Origin: Mycobacteroides chelonae
GTDB taxonomy: Bacteria; Actinomycetota; Actinomycetes; Mycobacteriales; Mycobacteriaceae
NCBI RefSeq assembly: GCF_016767715.1
Contig: NZ_CP050145.1
Span: 4,278,001 to 4,342,000 of the forward strand
Direction of reading: 5' to 3'
Length of the DNA stretch: 64,000 nucleotides
Under the pieces are notes generated by a model, which did not search any database, was not told where the DNA came from, and saw only the letters and a list, made by a program, of their open reading frames with translations. The position numbers and the translations under genes are program-made. This document shows positions 37,335 to 46,171 of the stretch, in pieces (positions within the stretch are counted from its first letter, which is position 1; every line of letters starts with the position of its first letter).

Positions 37335-37856
37335 TTACGTGTCCAAACCGTCCAGGTAGCGCTTCCCCAGCGCCTGGTAGGCGGCGGGAACGCCCTTGGT
37401 GAGGAACTCCGCGGGGGTGCCCGCGACGGGCCCCTTGACCTTGGCGGGCGAGCCCATCACCAGCACGTCCTCGGGGATTTGGCTGCCGCCGAGTACCAAC
37501 GAACCCGCGGCCACCATGCTGCGCGAGCCGATGGAGGCGCCGTCGAGCACCGTCGCGTGATTTCCGATCAGGGCGCCGTCACCCACGGTGCAGCTGTGCA
37601 CCAGGCACATGTGCGCCACCGTGGCTCCCTCACCGATATCGACCGGCATCCCCGGATCGCTGTGCAGCACCGACCCGTCCTGGATGTTGGCGCCCGCCCG
37701 GATCACAATCGGCGCGTAATCGGCGCGGATGACCGTGTTGAACCAGATCGAAGCGCCGGCTTCCACCGTGACATCCCCGATGAGACAGGCGGTCGGCGCG
37801 ACGAACGCCTCAGGGTGGACGCTCGGGCTTTTTCCGTCGAGTGAGTACAAAGGCAT
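37335..37856 (-). CDS. Gamma-carbonic anhydrase-like hexapeptide protein (Rv3525c-like)
   Basis: A 173-aa left-handed beta-helix protein of the gamma-CA/PaaY type. Hexapeptide repeats run from residue 18 to 125. Three possible zinc histidines are present: one in SVLHSDPG and two in VAHMCLVHSC. Start ATG 37856 lies 6 nt after TAGGGT. Its position next to kshA matches Rv3525c in M. tuberculosis; a role in CoA-ester metabolism is possible but unproven. Confidence 0.86.
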   Translation of the reverse strand: MPLYSLDGKSPSVHPEAFVAPTACLIGDVTVEAGASIWFNTVIRADYAPIVIRAGANIQDGSVLHSDPGMPVDIGEGATVAHMCLVHSCTVGDGALIGNHATVLDGASIGSRSMVAAGSLVLGGSQIPEDVLVMGSPAKVKGPVAGTPAEFLTKGVPAAYQALGKRYLDGLDT

Positions 37857-37862
37857 GCGCAG

Positions 37863-37868
37863 ACCCTA
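37863..37868 (-). promoter_or_regulatory. -10 element, leaderless start of gamma-CA-like gene
   Basis: TAGGGT on the minus strand, 6 nt before ATG 37856. Confidence 0.5.
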
Positions 37869-37928
37869 GCCAAGGGGCTTATTTGCGCTTGTGGCAGGCA
37901 CATTTCTTGCGCCCCGGGGGGCCAAAAC

Positions 37929-37942
37929 TGTAACATGTTCTA
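37929..37942. promoter_or_regulatory. KstR box upstream of kshA
   Basis: TGTAACATGTTCTA matches TnnAACnnGTTnnA. It lies 54 nt before the kshA start and 72 nt from the divergent gamma-CA-like start. Confidence 0.85.
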
Positions 37943-37996
37943 GTTGAAGATGGTCGCCACAGCGACCAGCATCGAAACACTGGAGGCAGCCCCGCC

Positions 37997-39196
37997 ATGA
38001 GCACAGATACCGCAGGAATCGGCGTTCGCGAGATCGACGTCGGCGAGCTTCCCACGCGCTATGCCCGTGGTTGGCACTGCCTGGGCGTCGCAGAATCGTT
38101 CAGGGACGGAGAGCCGCACGCCATCGACGCGTTCGGCACCAAGCTGGTCGTATTCGCCGACACTCAGGGCGATATCAAGGTCCTCGACGGATACTGCCGT
38201 CACATGGGCGGCGACCTCTCCCAGGGCAGCATCAAGGGCGACAACGTCGCCTGCCCGTTCCACGACTGGCGCTGGGGCGGCGACGGCAAGTGCAAGCTGG
38301 TGCCCTACGCCAAGCGCACCCCCAAGCTGGCCCGCACCCGCAGCTGGACCACCGACGTCAAGAGCGGCCTGCTCTTCGTCTGGCATGACGCCGAGGGCAA
38401 CGGCCCGACGGATGATGTGGAGATTCCGGAAGTTCCGGAGTTCGCCGACGACGGCTGGACCACCTGGGACTGGAACACCATCGTCATCGAAGGTTCCAAC
38501 TGCCGCGAAATCGTGGACAACGTCACCGATATGGCGCACTTCTACTACATCCACTTCGGATTCCCAACGTTCTTCAAGAATGTCTTCGAGGGGCACATCG
38601 CCTCGCAGTACCTGCGCACCGTTGGCCGTCCCGATGTGCAGCTCGGTGGTTCCTCGCAGTACACCGGCGAGCAGATCCTCGATTCGGAAGCCTCGTACTT
38701 CGGGCCTTCCTTCATGATCAACTGGCTGCACAACAACTATGGCGGCTACAAGGCCGAGTCAATCCTGATCAACTGCCACTACCCGATCGACCAGAATTCC
38801 TTCGTGCTGCAGTACGGCGTCATCGTGCAGAAGCCCGAGGGCATGGACGAGAAGATGACCGGCAAGCTCTCGCGCGCCATGACCAAGGGTGTGGGACAAG
38901 GCTTCCTGCAGGACGTAGAGATCTGGAAGAACAAGACCCGTATCGACAACCCGCTGCTGGTCGAGGAGGACGGCGCCGTCTACCAGATGCGCCGGTGGTA
39001 CTCGCAGTTCTACGTCGACAAGGCCGACGTCACTCCGGAAATGACCGACCGATTCGAACTCGAAATCGACACCACCAAGGCCAACGAATTCTGGCACGGC
39101 GAGGTCGACGAAAACCTGAAGCGGCAAGCGGACGAAAAGGCTTCCGCAGAAGCTCAAGCCGAGGCCGAAGCTCCCGCCGAGGCGACGCAAAGCTAG
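37997..39196 (+). CDS. kshA: 3-ketosteroid 9-alpha-hydroxylase oxygenase KshA
   Basis: A 399-aa Rieske oxygenase that hydroxylates C-9 of 3-ketosteroids and so opens ring B. Rieske ligands C67/H69 (YCRHMGG) and C86/H89 (CPFHDW); mononuclear iron ligands H181 and H186 in DNVTDMAHFYYIHFG, with D306 the likely third. GGAGG lies 11 nt before the ATG. Its last residues are an Ala/Glu-rich tail. The reductase KshB is not in this window. Confidence 0.96.
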   Translation: MSTDTAGIGVREIDVGELPTRYARGWHCLGVAESFRDGEPHAIDAFGTKLVVFADTQGDIKVLDGYCRHMGGDLSQGSIKGDNVACPFHDWRWGGDGKCKLVPYAKRTPKLARTRSWTTDVKSGLLFVWHDAEGNGPTDDVEIPEVPEFADDGWTTWDWNTIVIEGSNCREIVDNVTDMAHFYYIHFGFPTFFKNVFEGHIASQYLRTVGRPDVQLGGSSQYTGEQILDSEASYFGPSFMINWLHNNYGGYKAESILINCHYPIDQNSFVLQYGVIVQKPEGMDEKMTGKLSRAMTKGVGQGFLQDVEIWKNKTRIDNPLLVEEDGAVYQMRRWYSQFYVDKADVTPEMTDRFELEIDTTKANEFWHGEVDENLKRQADEKASAEAQAEAEAPAEATQS

Positions 39197-39200
39197 TGCG

Positions 39201-39689
39201 ATGACGGAAGTTTCAGCATCGACTGAGGCCAACACCAGCCCACCTTCCGTGGAAGAGCTGGCTCAGTCGATGCTGGCTTTACATGGCGCCCACGGGGAAG
39301 ACGAGGCTCACGAATCCGCTGGATCCGGCAGGCCGAACGGCCATTGGTCGAAGGCTCCCGCATTCGAACACAACCCGGAGCAGGCCGCGCTTCTGCACGA
39401 GGCGACCGAGAGCGATAAACAGCGGTATCTGACCTCCGGCCTGCAGGAGGTCGACTGCCGGTTCTGCCACGGCTCGGTAATGGTCAAGAAGCTGGGCATC
39501 AATCACACCGCGGTGCAATGGAATACCGAAGCAGCCGGACGCTGCGCCTACTTCGCACAGATGCGCGAGGAGGGCACCAACACCGCGCGGGTGCGCGGGT
39601 GCCCGCGTCTGTCCGACAGCATCGCGCATGCCGTCGCCGAGGGGTGCCTCGACCCGATCTGCACGGCGCCCCCACCCGGGGACGGGTGA
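39201..39689 (+). CDS. Cysteine-containing protein of unknown function (Rv3527-like)
   Basis: A 162-aa protein directly after kshA (4-nt gap). The first 70 residues are low in order and rich in Glu, Ala and His. The C-terminal half holds six cysteines: C86 and C89 in DCRFCHGS, C115, C134 in RGCPRL, and C149 and C154 in EGCLDPIC. The spacing suggests a metal or Fe-S site. M. tuberculosis has a similar unknown gene at this spot. Cotranscription with kshA suggests a role with the hydroxylase; this is inference. Confidence 0.8.
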   Translation: MTEVSASTEANTSPPSVEELAQSMLALHGAHGEDEAHESAGSGRPNGHWSKAPAFEHNPEQAALLHEATESDKQRYLTSGLQEVDCRFCHGSVMVKKLGINHTAVQWNTEAAGRCAYFAQMREEGTNTARVRGCPRLSDSIAHAVAEGCLDPICTAPPPGDG

Positions 39690-39690
39690 G

Positions 39691-40122
39691 CTAGAGCTCC
39701 AGCAGCACGGTCACCGGGCCGTCGTTGATCAGTTCAACCTGCATGTGCGCCCCGAAAATCCCGGCTTCCACCTGTGCGCCGAGATTGCGCAGTGCGTCCG
39801 CGAATGCCGTCACGATAGGTTCGGCGACACTTCCCGGTGCCGCGGCATTCCATGCGGGACGACGCCCCTTCTTCGTGTTGGCATACAACGTGAACTGACT
39901 GACCACCAGTACCGGGGCACCGACGTCGGCGGCCGACTTCTCCTCATCGAGGATGCGCAGTCGCCACAGTTTTTCCGCGAGTTGCGCGGCCGTCTGGGCA
40001 TCGTCGTCATGGGTGACACCCACCAGGGCCAACAACCCCTGGCCTTCGGGGCGGATCGCACCGACCACCTCCCCCTCGACGGACACTGTCGCCGACGTGA
40101 CCCGCTGCACCAGAACACGCAC
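39691..40122 (-). CDS. dtd: D-aminoacyl-tRNA deacylase
   Basis: A 143-aa DTD-fold enzyme freeing D-amino acids from tRNA. Signature motifs: [37 protein letters not shown] (the SQFTL site) and a C-terminal [11 protein letters not shown] (the NxGPVT site). Full length. Start is GTG at 40122, 6 nt after TAGGGT. It does not belong to the sterol block by function. Confidence 0.95.
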   Translation of the reverse strand: MRVLVQRVTSATVSVEGEVVGAIRPEGQGLLALVGVTHDDDAQTAAQLAEKLWRLRILDEEKSAADVGAPVLVVSQFTLYANTKKGRRPAWNAAAPGSVAEPIVTAFADALRNLGAQVEAGIFGAHMQVELINDGPVTVLLEL

Positions 40123-40123
40123 G

Positions 40124-41428
40124 CTACGACCCTATCAGCGCTGCCAGTTTTTCCGCCTGTGCTCGAATCTCCGCGAATGCCGTTGTTTCCCAGAGATTTC
40201 CACGCCTCAGTGGCCCTATTGCCCACATCGGCACCACCCCAGGCAGCAGCCTTCCATCGGTATCGGTATCCAACCCGAGGTTCAGTGGGCCGGGTCGCGC
40301 CAGGCCGTCGGCAAGGAGTTGGTTCCACAACCGATCGGCACCGGCGGTGAGATCGTATTGCGGCCCGGTGCAATTGATCACTGCGCGCACGTGGAGAACC
40401 TGCCCTGTCGACAACGTCACGGCGACCCCGGAATCCGACGCAACAACGTCCTGCAGTTCCGCACGATGAACACGTAACGCACCGTCTGCGGTATCCCCGT
40501 CGATCTGAGCAGCAGTGCGCGGCGCCATCCGATGGCGGTGAATGTCCCACAGCCTGCGATATTTTCGCAGGAAACACTCGCGTTCACCCATACTCATACC
40601 CGCCCACAACGCGCCGACGTGGGGGCGCAGCGCATCCACGGCCGCACACATGTCGGCGCCCTCGGATATCACGTCCCGGACGTAACGCACGGCCTGCTCC
40701 AAGACGTCGCCGCGCTCAACAACGAACGCTGGAACCCGCGCCGGAGGGTGTGGATCTAGTCGATGTGCTCGCGGGAGCAGCCCACCACGGGATATCGCAT
40801 GCAGGATTCGGCCCGGCCGTCGCAGCGTGCAGGCCAGGTCGGCCATCGTCAGACCGGTTCCGACCAGAAGCAGGTCGCCGTCCTCGGGAAGGTTGTCGAG
40901 CACACCTGCGCGCCAGGGATCACTCACAAAGAGCGCACTGCGCCGCAACCAGTCTGGCGCCCAGGAGGTTCCGGGGGTATTCGGCCCGGCCGCCAGCACC
41001 ACGGTGTCGGCGTGCACCTCGTCGCCATTGCATAAAGCAACCGAGAGCCCGCCGGCGTGCCGAGCCACCGCGACGGCGCGGTAATGGACCCGAGTCACGC
41101 GATCACCGCGTGCTCCTTCGAATGCACTGGAGAGGTAACGTCCGAACAGTTCTCGCGGAACGAAATCCTCGGGGCTCGCCTCTGGTAAGCCGTTTTCAGC
41201 AAGCCAGGCAACGAAATCTGCCGGCTCGGCAGCAGTGACACTGAGCTTGCCCGCCGGAACGTTGAGAAGATGACGCGGATCCGCGGTGCGATAGGGCACT
41301 CCCGGCCCGGTCCTCCTATCGGGATCGATCAGTGTCAGATGTAGCGTCCCGGTGGCTGCGTGCTGCAGTAGATGCAGGGCGACAAGCGTTCCCGCCGCGC
41401 CGGCGCCCACTACGGCGATACGGGTCAC
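40124..41428 (-). CDS. FAD/NAD(P)-binding oxidoreductase
   Basis: A 434-aa flavoprotein of the FAD-NAD(P)-binding type. FAD motif [18 protein letters not shown] at residues 3-20, then [26 protein letters not shown], a second nucleotide motif [17 protein letters not shown], and C-terminal [25 protein letters not shown]. Related proteins include hydroxylases and monooxygenases, but no substrate can be named. ATGA overlap with the sulfotransferase gene, so it belongs to that operon. Confidence 0.82.
   Translation of the reverse strand: MTRIAVVGAGAAGTLVALHLLQHAATGTLHLTLIDPDRRTGPGVPYRTADPRHLLNVPAGKLSVTAAEPADFVAWLAENGLPEASPEDFVPRELFGRYLSSAFEGARGDRVTRVHYRAVAVARHAGGLSVALCNGDEVHADTVVLAAGPNTPGTSWAPDWLRRSALFVSDPWRAGVLDNLPEDGDLLLVGTGLTMADLACTLRRPGRILHAISRGGLLPRAHRLDPHPPARVPAFVVERGDVLEQAVRYVRDVISEGADMCAAVDALRPHVGALWAGMSMGERECFLRKYRRLWDIHRHRMAPRTAAQIDGDTADGALRVHRAELQDVVASDSGVAVTLSTGQVLHVRAVINCTGPQYDLTAGADRLWNQLLADGLARPGPLNLGLDTDTDGRLLPGVVPMWAIGPLRRGNLWETTAFAEIRAQAEKLAALIGS
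40129..40134 (-). promoter_or_regulatory. -10 element, leaderless start of dtd
   Basis: TAGGGT on the minus strand, 6 nt before the GTG at 40122. It lies inside the last codons of the FAD gene. Confidence 0.45.
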
Positions 41429-42588
41429 AGCCCCGCGAAGCGCTCCATCACCGCTTCCTTACTCAGCCCATAGTCGGCAAGCGAGTAGACATGCTTGGGT
41501 GCGCGCGGGCCCTTTTGACTCTCGTCGTTCATCTTCTGCATCTCCACCAGAGCGGACGCCGACAGCTCCAATCCAAAGTGCCGGTAGATGGATTCAACGG
41601 TGCCGATCGGATCGGAGATGAAGTCGAAGTAGTCGACATCGCAGAATTGCGCCTCGTCGTACTTTGTGCGCGCGGACTTGAACGACTCCAGACCACGAGC
41701 CCAGGTATCCAGCTGATCGGCGCCGAGGGTGGCACCGACAAAGGTCTGCGACCAACCTGCCGTCGCATGCTCGTTGAGCGAGCAGACCGAGGCAATGATG
41801 GTCTCGGCAGGGCGATGTGTCTGGATGACCAAGGCATCGGGGTACACCTCCATGAGCGCATCAAGGGCGAAAAGATGACTCGGATTCTTAAGCACCCAAC
41901 GCTTTTCGATGTCGTTGAGACCGATCAGCTGCAAGTTGGCCTTATAGCGGCGGTAGGCCGGGGTCCAGTCCTGCTGCGACAACCACTGCGCGTAGGAGGG
42001 CACGTGCGCAAGACATTCATACGAAACCGAGTGCACCGACTGCCGCAGAAGCTGCCAGCATTCCTCGACCTCGGTGGCCGACATGTAATGCAGGCCCATG
42101 AATTCCGGGTTCTCCACGTGATGCTTGGAGAACTGCGCCTCCAGCTGTTGGTACACCGGATTGGAATCCCAGGTATCGCGCGCCGGTCGAGGCTGCGGGA
42201 AGTCGGCCAGCCACATCTCCAGCCCCTGATGCATCGGATCGGCGTTCAGGAGGCGGTGCAGCGCGGTGGTGCCCGTGCGCGGTAGTCCGGTGACAAAGAT
42301 GGGCCGATCGATGGCGACCTGCGCATGGTCGGGGTGCGCCTTGAAGGCCGCTTCGCTGAGTAACCGTGCACCCAACGCACCACGCAGGAACACCCGAGAC
42401 ATCTTGGAGCCCAACGGGGTCAGCCCGGCTTCGCTGTGATAGGAGTCGAGCAGCACCCCGAGCGCTTCACGGTAGTTGTCGACGGACCCGTCCCCGAAGT
42501 CGTCCAGTCCGATCAGCCGGGTGGCCGACTCGTGCAAATCGTCGACGGTGCCGACGCTGGTGCGCTCGGTGTTTGATTCAAGACTCAT
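41425..42588 (-). CDS. PAPS-dependent sulfotransferase (Rv3529c-like)
   Basis: A 387-aa sulfotransferase-family protein. 5'-phosphosulfate loop PIFVTGLPRTGTTALHRLL and 3'-phosphate-binding region QTHRPAETIIASVCSLNEHA are clear. The acceptor is unknown; sterol or sterol-derived hydroxyls are plausible by context. GGAGA lies just before the ATG at 42588. It lies between the SDR gene (17-nt gap) and the FAD gene (overlap). The PAPS source, cysDNC, lies 4 kb away. Confidence 0.87.
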   Translation of the reverse strand: MSLESNTERTSVGTVDDLHESATRLIGLDDFGDGSVDNYREALGVLLDSYHSEAGLTPLGSKMSRVFLRGALGARLLSEAAFKAHPDHAQVAIDRPIFVTGLPRTGTTALHRLLNADPMHQGLEMWLADFPQPRPARDTWDSNPVYQQLEAQFSKHHVENPEFMGLHYMSATEVEECWQLLRQSVHSVSYECLAHVPSYAQWLSQQDWTPAYRRYKANLQLIGLNDIEKRWVLKNPSHLFALDALMEVYPDALVIQTHRPAETIIASVCSLNEHATAGWSQTFVGATLGADQLDTWARGLESFKSARTKYDEAQFCDVDYFDFISDPIGTVESIYRHFGLELSASALVEMQKMNDESQKGPRAPKHVYSLADYGLSKEAVMERFAGL

Positions 42589-42605
42589 GTGGATTCTCCT
42601 TGTGG

Positions 42606-43391
42606 CTAAGCGTGGAACTCGCCGCAGTTGACATCGAGGGCCTGGCCGGTGATTCCGCTCGCCAGGTTGGACGCAAGGAACAGCACGGCATTGGCCACCT
42701 CATCGGTGGTCGGTAGCCGTTTGAGATCGGAGTTCGCGGCCGTGTATTCGTAAATCTGCTCGACGGTGCCGCCGTACTTCTTGGCCTGGTGCTCGAAGTA
42801 GCCCTTGAGGTTCTCACCCCACATGTATCCGGGTACCACCGAGTTCACCCGAACTCCCTGTGGCCCCAATTCTGTGGCCAATGATTGGGACATGGCCAGC
42901 AGCGCGGACTTGGCGATCTTGTAACTGCCGTAACGAATCTGCGAGTGCCGGATGACCATCGAGTTGATGTTGACGACCGCCCCGTTCGATCGGGCGAGCG
43001 CGCCCGCAAAGCCCTGCGTCAGCCTCAGCGTACCGACCACCGTGAGTTCGACGCTATCGCGAATATGCTGATAGTCGGTCTTCTCCAGAGACTTCATCGA
43101 AGGAATGCTAAAGGCGTTGTTGACAAGGATGTCGATGCTTCCGAACGTTTCGGTGGCACGTTCGACGAGGTTGGCGACGCTGGCCTCATCAGTGATATCC
43201 GTGGCCACCGCAAGGGCTTTGCGCCCGGTCGCGGTGATCTGCTCAGCCACCTCATCGAGGCGTGACTGGGTGCGTGCCGCGAGGACCACATCGGCACCGG
43301 CCGCGGCAAACTTGGTGGCCAGCGCACCGCCCAGTCCCGGGCCGATACCGGACACCACGACGACCTTGCCGTCAAAGTCGAGGAGACTCAT
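42606..43391 (-). CDS. Short-chain dehydrogenase (Rv3530c-like)
   Basis: A 261-aa SDR. Cofactor loop VVVSGIGPGLGGALATKF, NNAFSIPSM in place of the usual NNAG, and active-site INSMVIRHSQIRYGSYKIAK with S-Y-K intact. The C-terminal extension holds GYFEHQAKKYGG. Its ATG shares one base with the stop of the DUF1214 gene. Likely acts on a hydroxy/keto substrate made or used by its operon partners. Confidence 0.87.
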   Translation of the reverse strand: MSLLDFDGKVVVVSGIGPGLGGALATKFAAAGADVVLAARTQSRLDEVAEQITATGRKALAVATDITDEASVANLVERATETFGSIDILVNNAFSIPSMKSLEKTDYQHIRDSVELTVVGTLRLTQGFAGALARSNGAVVNINSMVIRHSQIRYGSYKIAKSALLAMSQSLATELGPQGVRVNSVVPGYMWGENLKGYFEHQAKKYGGTVEQIYEYTAANSDLKRLPTTDEVANAVLFLASNLASGITGQALDVNCGEFHA

Positions 43392-44563
43392 CAGCCCAAC
43401 ATCCTTGCCCCGATGGCGTTCTGACGCTCGGCAATTCGACTACGCCAGCCCTCCGCGTCGATCTGATTCAGCGCGTAATGCGGCAATTTCGCGGGGACAT
43501 CACCGATCGCGACCACCTCGACCTTCGGGCCGTCGGCGGCCGTAAGCGGACGATCGGCCCGCTGCCACCGGAACTGGAGGTATGCACGACGATGCCCCAG
43601 TGTCTCAATCCAGTTGGTGATACCAGGATTGGCATTACTCACCACCATCCTGATGTTGCCATCCGGGTCAACCTGAGCCTGACTGGAGTTCAGCGAGGTC
43701 TGATGGTTGATGTAGTCGAGCGAGATGTACCACAGGCTTCCGAGCTGAAAACCCTGATACGGCGCATCGGATTTGGGGACGGTGATGATCATCGCCTGGT
43801 CGTCGGCCAGGTCATAGTGCCCCACCGAGGAGAACTGGGTGGCCAGACCGCCGGGCGTGAGTCGCGGCTCCGTCATGGTGTTGACGGGCAGATTGTCGTA
43901 GAACCATTTGGGGAATTGCAGCCACGTCTTGACTCGGTTCACCAGCTGCTTACCAGCACTGGCGTAACGTTTTTCGATCTGTTCCTTGGTCAGCGGGGCC
44001 GGTGCGGTGCCCGCGGTGTCCACCCGTGCGATGGCGAGGGTGCCGCGCTGTGCACGCCAGTCGCTGTACACCTCACGCATGACCAGCTGTGCAGGTCCCG
44101 GTCCGAGGGTGAAGTAGTTGGGCCGCGACTCACTTGCCGGTCCGGGGCCGAAACGGACTTCGAAGCTGCCGTCGCTCTCGATGTGGATTTCGCGATCGTC
44201 GAAGGCGATGGCGCTTCCCGGCACGTTCTTGTCGGTGTACTCACCGCCGCCGAGCACCTGAAAGCTCAAATCCGCAGTGGTGCCGCGCGTTCCGGTGACC
44301 ACATACTCGAACTCGCCGTTGACCCGCGCGCCGAAGTAGAGAGTGTCGGGGTTGTCCAATCCCATTTTCGTGAATGGCCCCGTGCCGGAGAGAAGAAATG
44401 GGTGATCGCGGTCGGTGTGAAACGCCATGTGCGTACAGGCCGCAATCCCCTGCGCCAGATACTGAAGCCCCTCGAGCAGGTCGGCCTCGGTGTCGATATG
44501 GGGTGCGGCGACAATCAGCTCCTCGGCTTCCGCGATCGCGGCCGTGAATGCCTCGCTGTACAT
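43391..44563 (-). CDS. DUF1214-domain protein (Rv3531c-like)
   Basis: A 390-aa protein. The C-terminal half (NTMTEPRLTPGGLATQFSS to IETLGHRRAYLQFRWQR) matches DUF1214; the N-terminal half has GPFTKMGLDNPDTLYFGARV, as in related DUF1254/1214 proteins. No signal peptide. Start ATG 44563 (MYSEAF) follows AGGAG; the frame is open 18 codons further through the IclR operator. Function unknown; first gene of the sulfotransferase operon. Confidence 0.8.
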   Translation of the reverse strand: MYSEAFTAAIAEAEELIVAAPHIDTEADLLEGLQYLAQGIAACTHMAFHTDRDHPFLLSGTGPFTKMGLDNPDTLYFGARVNGEFEYVVTGTRGTTADLSFQVLGGGEYTDKNVPGSAIAFDDREIHIESDGSFEVRFGPGPASESRPNYFTLGPGPAQLVMREVYSDWRAQRGTLAIARVDTAGTAPAPLTKEQIEKRYASAGKQLVNRVKTWLQFPKWFYDNLPVNTMTEPRLTPGGLATQFSSVGHYDLADDQAMIITVPKSDAPYQGFQLGSLWYISLDYINHQTSLNSSQAQVDPDGNIRMVVSNANPGITNWIETLGHRRAYLQFRWQRADRPLTAADGPKVEVVAIGDVPAKLPHYALNQIDAEGWRSRIAERQNAIGARMLG

Positions 44564-44576
44564 GGCGCTCCTGACT

Positions 44577-44592
44577 GGTACAAATGTGTACC
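44577..44592. promoter_or_regulatory. Candidate IclR operator
   Basis: GGTACAAATGTGTACC: perfect six-base arms around AATG, midway between the divergent DUF1214 and IclR genes. Confidence 0.6.
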
Positions 44593-44682
44593 GCAGTGGT
44601 AGAATCCCTCCAGACATTAGAGCGCCCTGCCAGGTACGTCAAGAATGTCTGGATCTACGCAGGGGCACAGGAGGTTTCACCG

Positions 44683-45603
44683 GTGGTCGAGGAACGGGAC
44701 AATGGGGCAGGCAGGACGTCGCCCCCTACCGAACGCGTGATGGCCGTACTCGATTTCCTGGCACGGCACCGCACCGAGCGCTTTGGACTTTCCGAATTGG
44801 CGCGCCGGTTAGGACTGAGCAAGCCCACCTGCCTGGGCATCGTGACCACCCTCGCCGAGTCGGGGTATCTCATCCGGGATGACCGCGACAAGACGTACAG
44901 CCTGGGCCCGGCGCTCATCCGTGTCGGCAGAGCCGCCCAGGAATCGCTGCGCGCCAAGCCGGCGAGCCGCGATCAATTACTCACGCTTACTCGAGAATTC
45001 GGGCACACCGCGGCGTTGTCCGCCGTCGTCAGCGATCGGGTCACGGTCCTGGAGGTGGTTAGTGACCCCGACCATCCAGTCCGGGTCGAGGTAGGCCAGA
45101 GTTATCCGTTCACTCCACCGGTGGGCCTGATGTTCGTGCTCTGGGACACCGACGAAACCATCGCCTCCTGGCTGGGCAAGGATCCGACCGCGCCCGGCCG
45201 TACCGCAGATGAACGGCTGCGCAAGGTAATCCAGGAGTGCCGTGCCGACGGCTATCTGGTCGAACTGCTGACCCCCGCCGGACGTCAGCTGTACTCACTC
45301 ATGGCCGGGGTGCCCGGTGACATCCCCAACGAGTTGCGCGCCCTCCTCGGCGAGATCGTGTCGGGAATCGGCGAACGGGTCTACCTGCGCAGCGAGAACT
45401 ACACCGTCGGCTCGGGGGCGAAAGTACGCCACCGGGTAAACGTGATGTCGGCACCGGTCTACGACCACAACGGCAAGCAGGCAATGGTCGCGAGCCTCTA
45501 CATCGGCGACGACCTCACCGACGCCGAGATCACCGTGCGCGCCAAGGCTCTGGTACACACCGCGGACGGAATCACCGAACACATCGGCGGCACCAAGCCG
45601 TAG
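44683..45603 (+). CDS. IclR-family transcriptional regulator
   Basis: A 306-aa regulator. Winged helix at about residues 18-75 (TERVMAVLDFLARHRTERFGLSELARRLGLSKPTCLGIVTTL), then an IclR ligand domain. I use GTG at 44683 since AGGAGG lies 8 nt upstream; the frame is open from 44584 but the extra 33 residues start inside the operator. It probably controls the divergent four-gene sulfotransferase operon and itself. Ligand unknown. Confidence 0.87.
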   Translation: MVEERDNGAGRTSPPTERVMAVLDFLARHRTERFGLSELARRLGLSKPTCLGIVTTLAESGYLIRDDRDKTYSLGPALIRVGRAAQESLRAKPASRDQLLTLTREFGHTAALSAVVSDRVTVLEVVSDPDHPVRVEVGQSYPFTPPVGLMFVLWDTDETIASWLGKDPTAPGRTADERLRKVIQECRADGYLVELLTPAGRQLYSLMAGVPGDIPNELRALLGEIVSGIGERVYLRSENYTVGSGAKVRHRVNVMSAPVYDHNGKQAMVASLYIGDDLTDAEITVRAKALVHTADGITEHIGGTKP

Positions 45604-45616
45604 CAGTATTTGCTAC
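45600..45616. terminator. Hairpin at end of iclR-type gene
   Basis: GTAGCA and TGCTAC around a GTATT loop, spanning the stop codon. Short stem, so only a weak terminator candidate. Confidence 0.35.
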
Positions 45617-45691
45617 ATGCTGCACAAATGCTGTTATATTCATATTCATCATGTAGCCACGCGTGATGGATGTAAATGGGTGGGGGCCAGA

Positions 45692-46069
45692 ATGAATTGC
45701 CGCGAGACGCTAGCCCGCACCGTCGCCGTCGGCGCCGCCGCCGCACTGTTCTCGATCACTAACCCTGCACCGGCATTCGCTGGCGACCCCTGGGTTCTCG
45801 CCGTATGCGGCACAACCAATACTCAGACTGGCGCAGCCGTAGGGTCATGGGCCGGCGCAGGCGCCTCCGACCAAGACGCGGTCGATGACATGAAGGCCAG
45901 TGCGCCTTCGGATCTCGACGCCGCGGGGCCGTGCTTCGCACTCTCCGGGCTGACACAGGATTCCGCCATCCAGTCACGCGACATGACCCGCCAGTACCTG
46001 AGCACCCAAAAGCCCGGGAAGGTCTTCGAAATGATCACCGGCAGGCAGCCAGGGTCACCACTGGCGTAG
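45692..46069 (+). CDS. Small secreted protein, unknown function
   Basis: A 125-aa protein beginning MNCRETLARTVAVGAAAALF. A clear Sec signal peptide ends near AFAGDP, giving a mature chain of about 94 residues with two cysteines that could pair (CGTTN and GPCFALSG). GGTGGGGG lies before the ATG; the longer frame from 45617 has no signal-peptide logic. No family recognised. Stands alone between iclR and cysD. Confidence 0.7.
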   Translation: MNCRETLARTVAVGAAAALFSITNPAPAFAGDPWVLAVCGTTNTQTGAAVGSWAGAGASDQDAVDDMKASAPSDLDAAGPCFALSGLTQDSAIQSRDMTRQYLSTQKPGKVFEMITGRQPGSPLA

Positions 46070-46102
46070 TTATCCGCCCTTCGAGCTCCCGCCAGCTTCC
46101 GA

Positions 46103-46120
46103 GGCGCGCGCGTACGCGCC
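46103..46120. repeat. GC-rich palindrome upstream of cysD promoter
   Basis: GGCGCG and CGCGCC enclose CGCGTA; inside is a perfect 12-bp palindrome GCGCGTACGCGC. It may end transcription from the secreted-protein gene. Confidence 0.4.
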
Positions 46121-46171
46121 CGCCCATTCACGTTTATGTGCGCGGTCGTGCGCTCGCGCCCATGTCACCCA

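Noticed and set aside
45617..45691. In-frame extension with a Cys-Cys pair, considered as a cysteine-sensing leader peptide for cysD.
   Set aside because: It is continuous with the secreted-protein frame, has only two adjacent cysteines and lies more than 500 nt from cysD.
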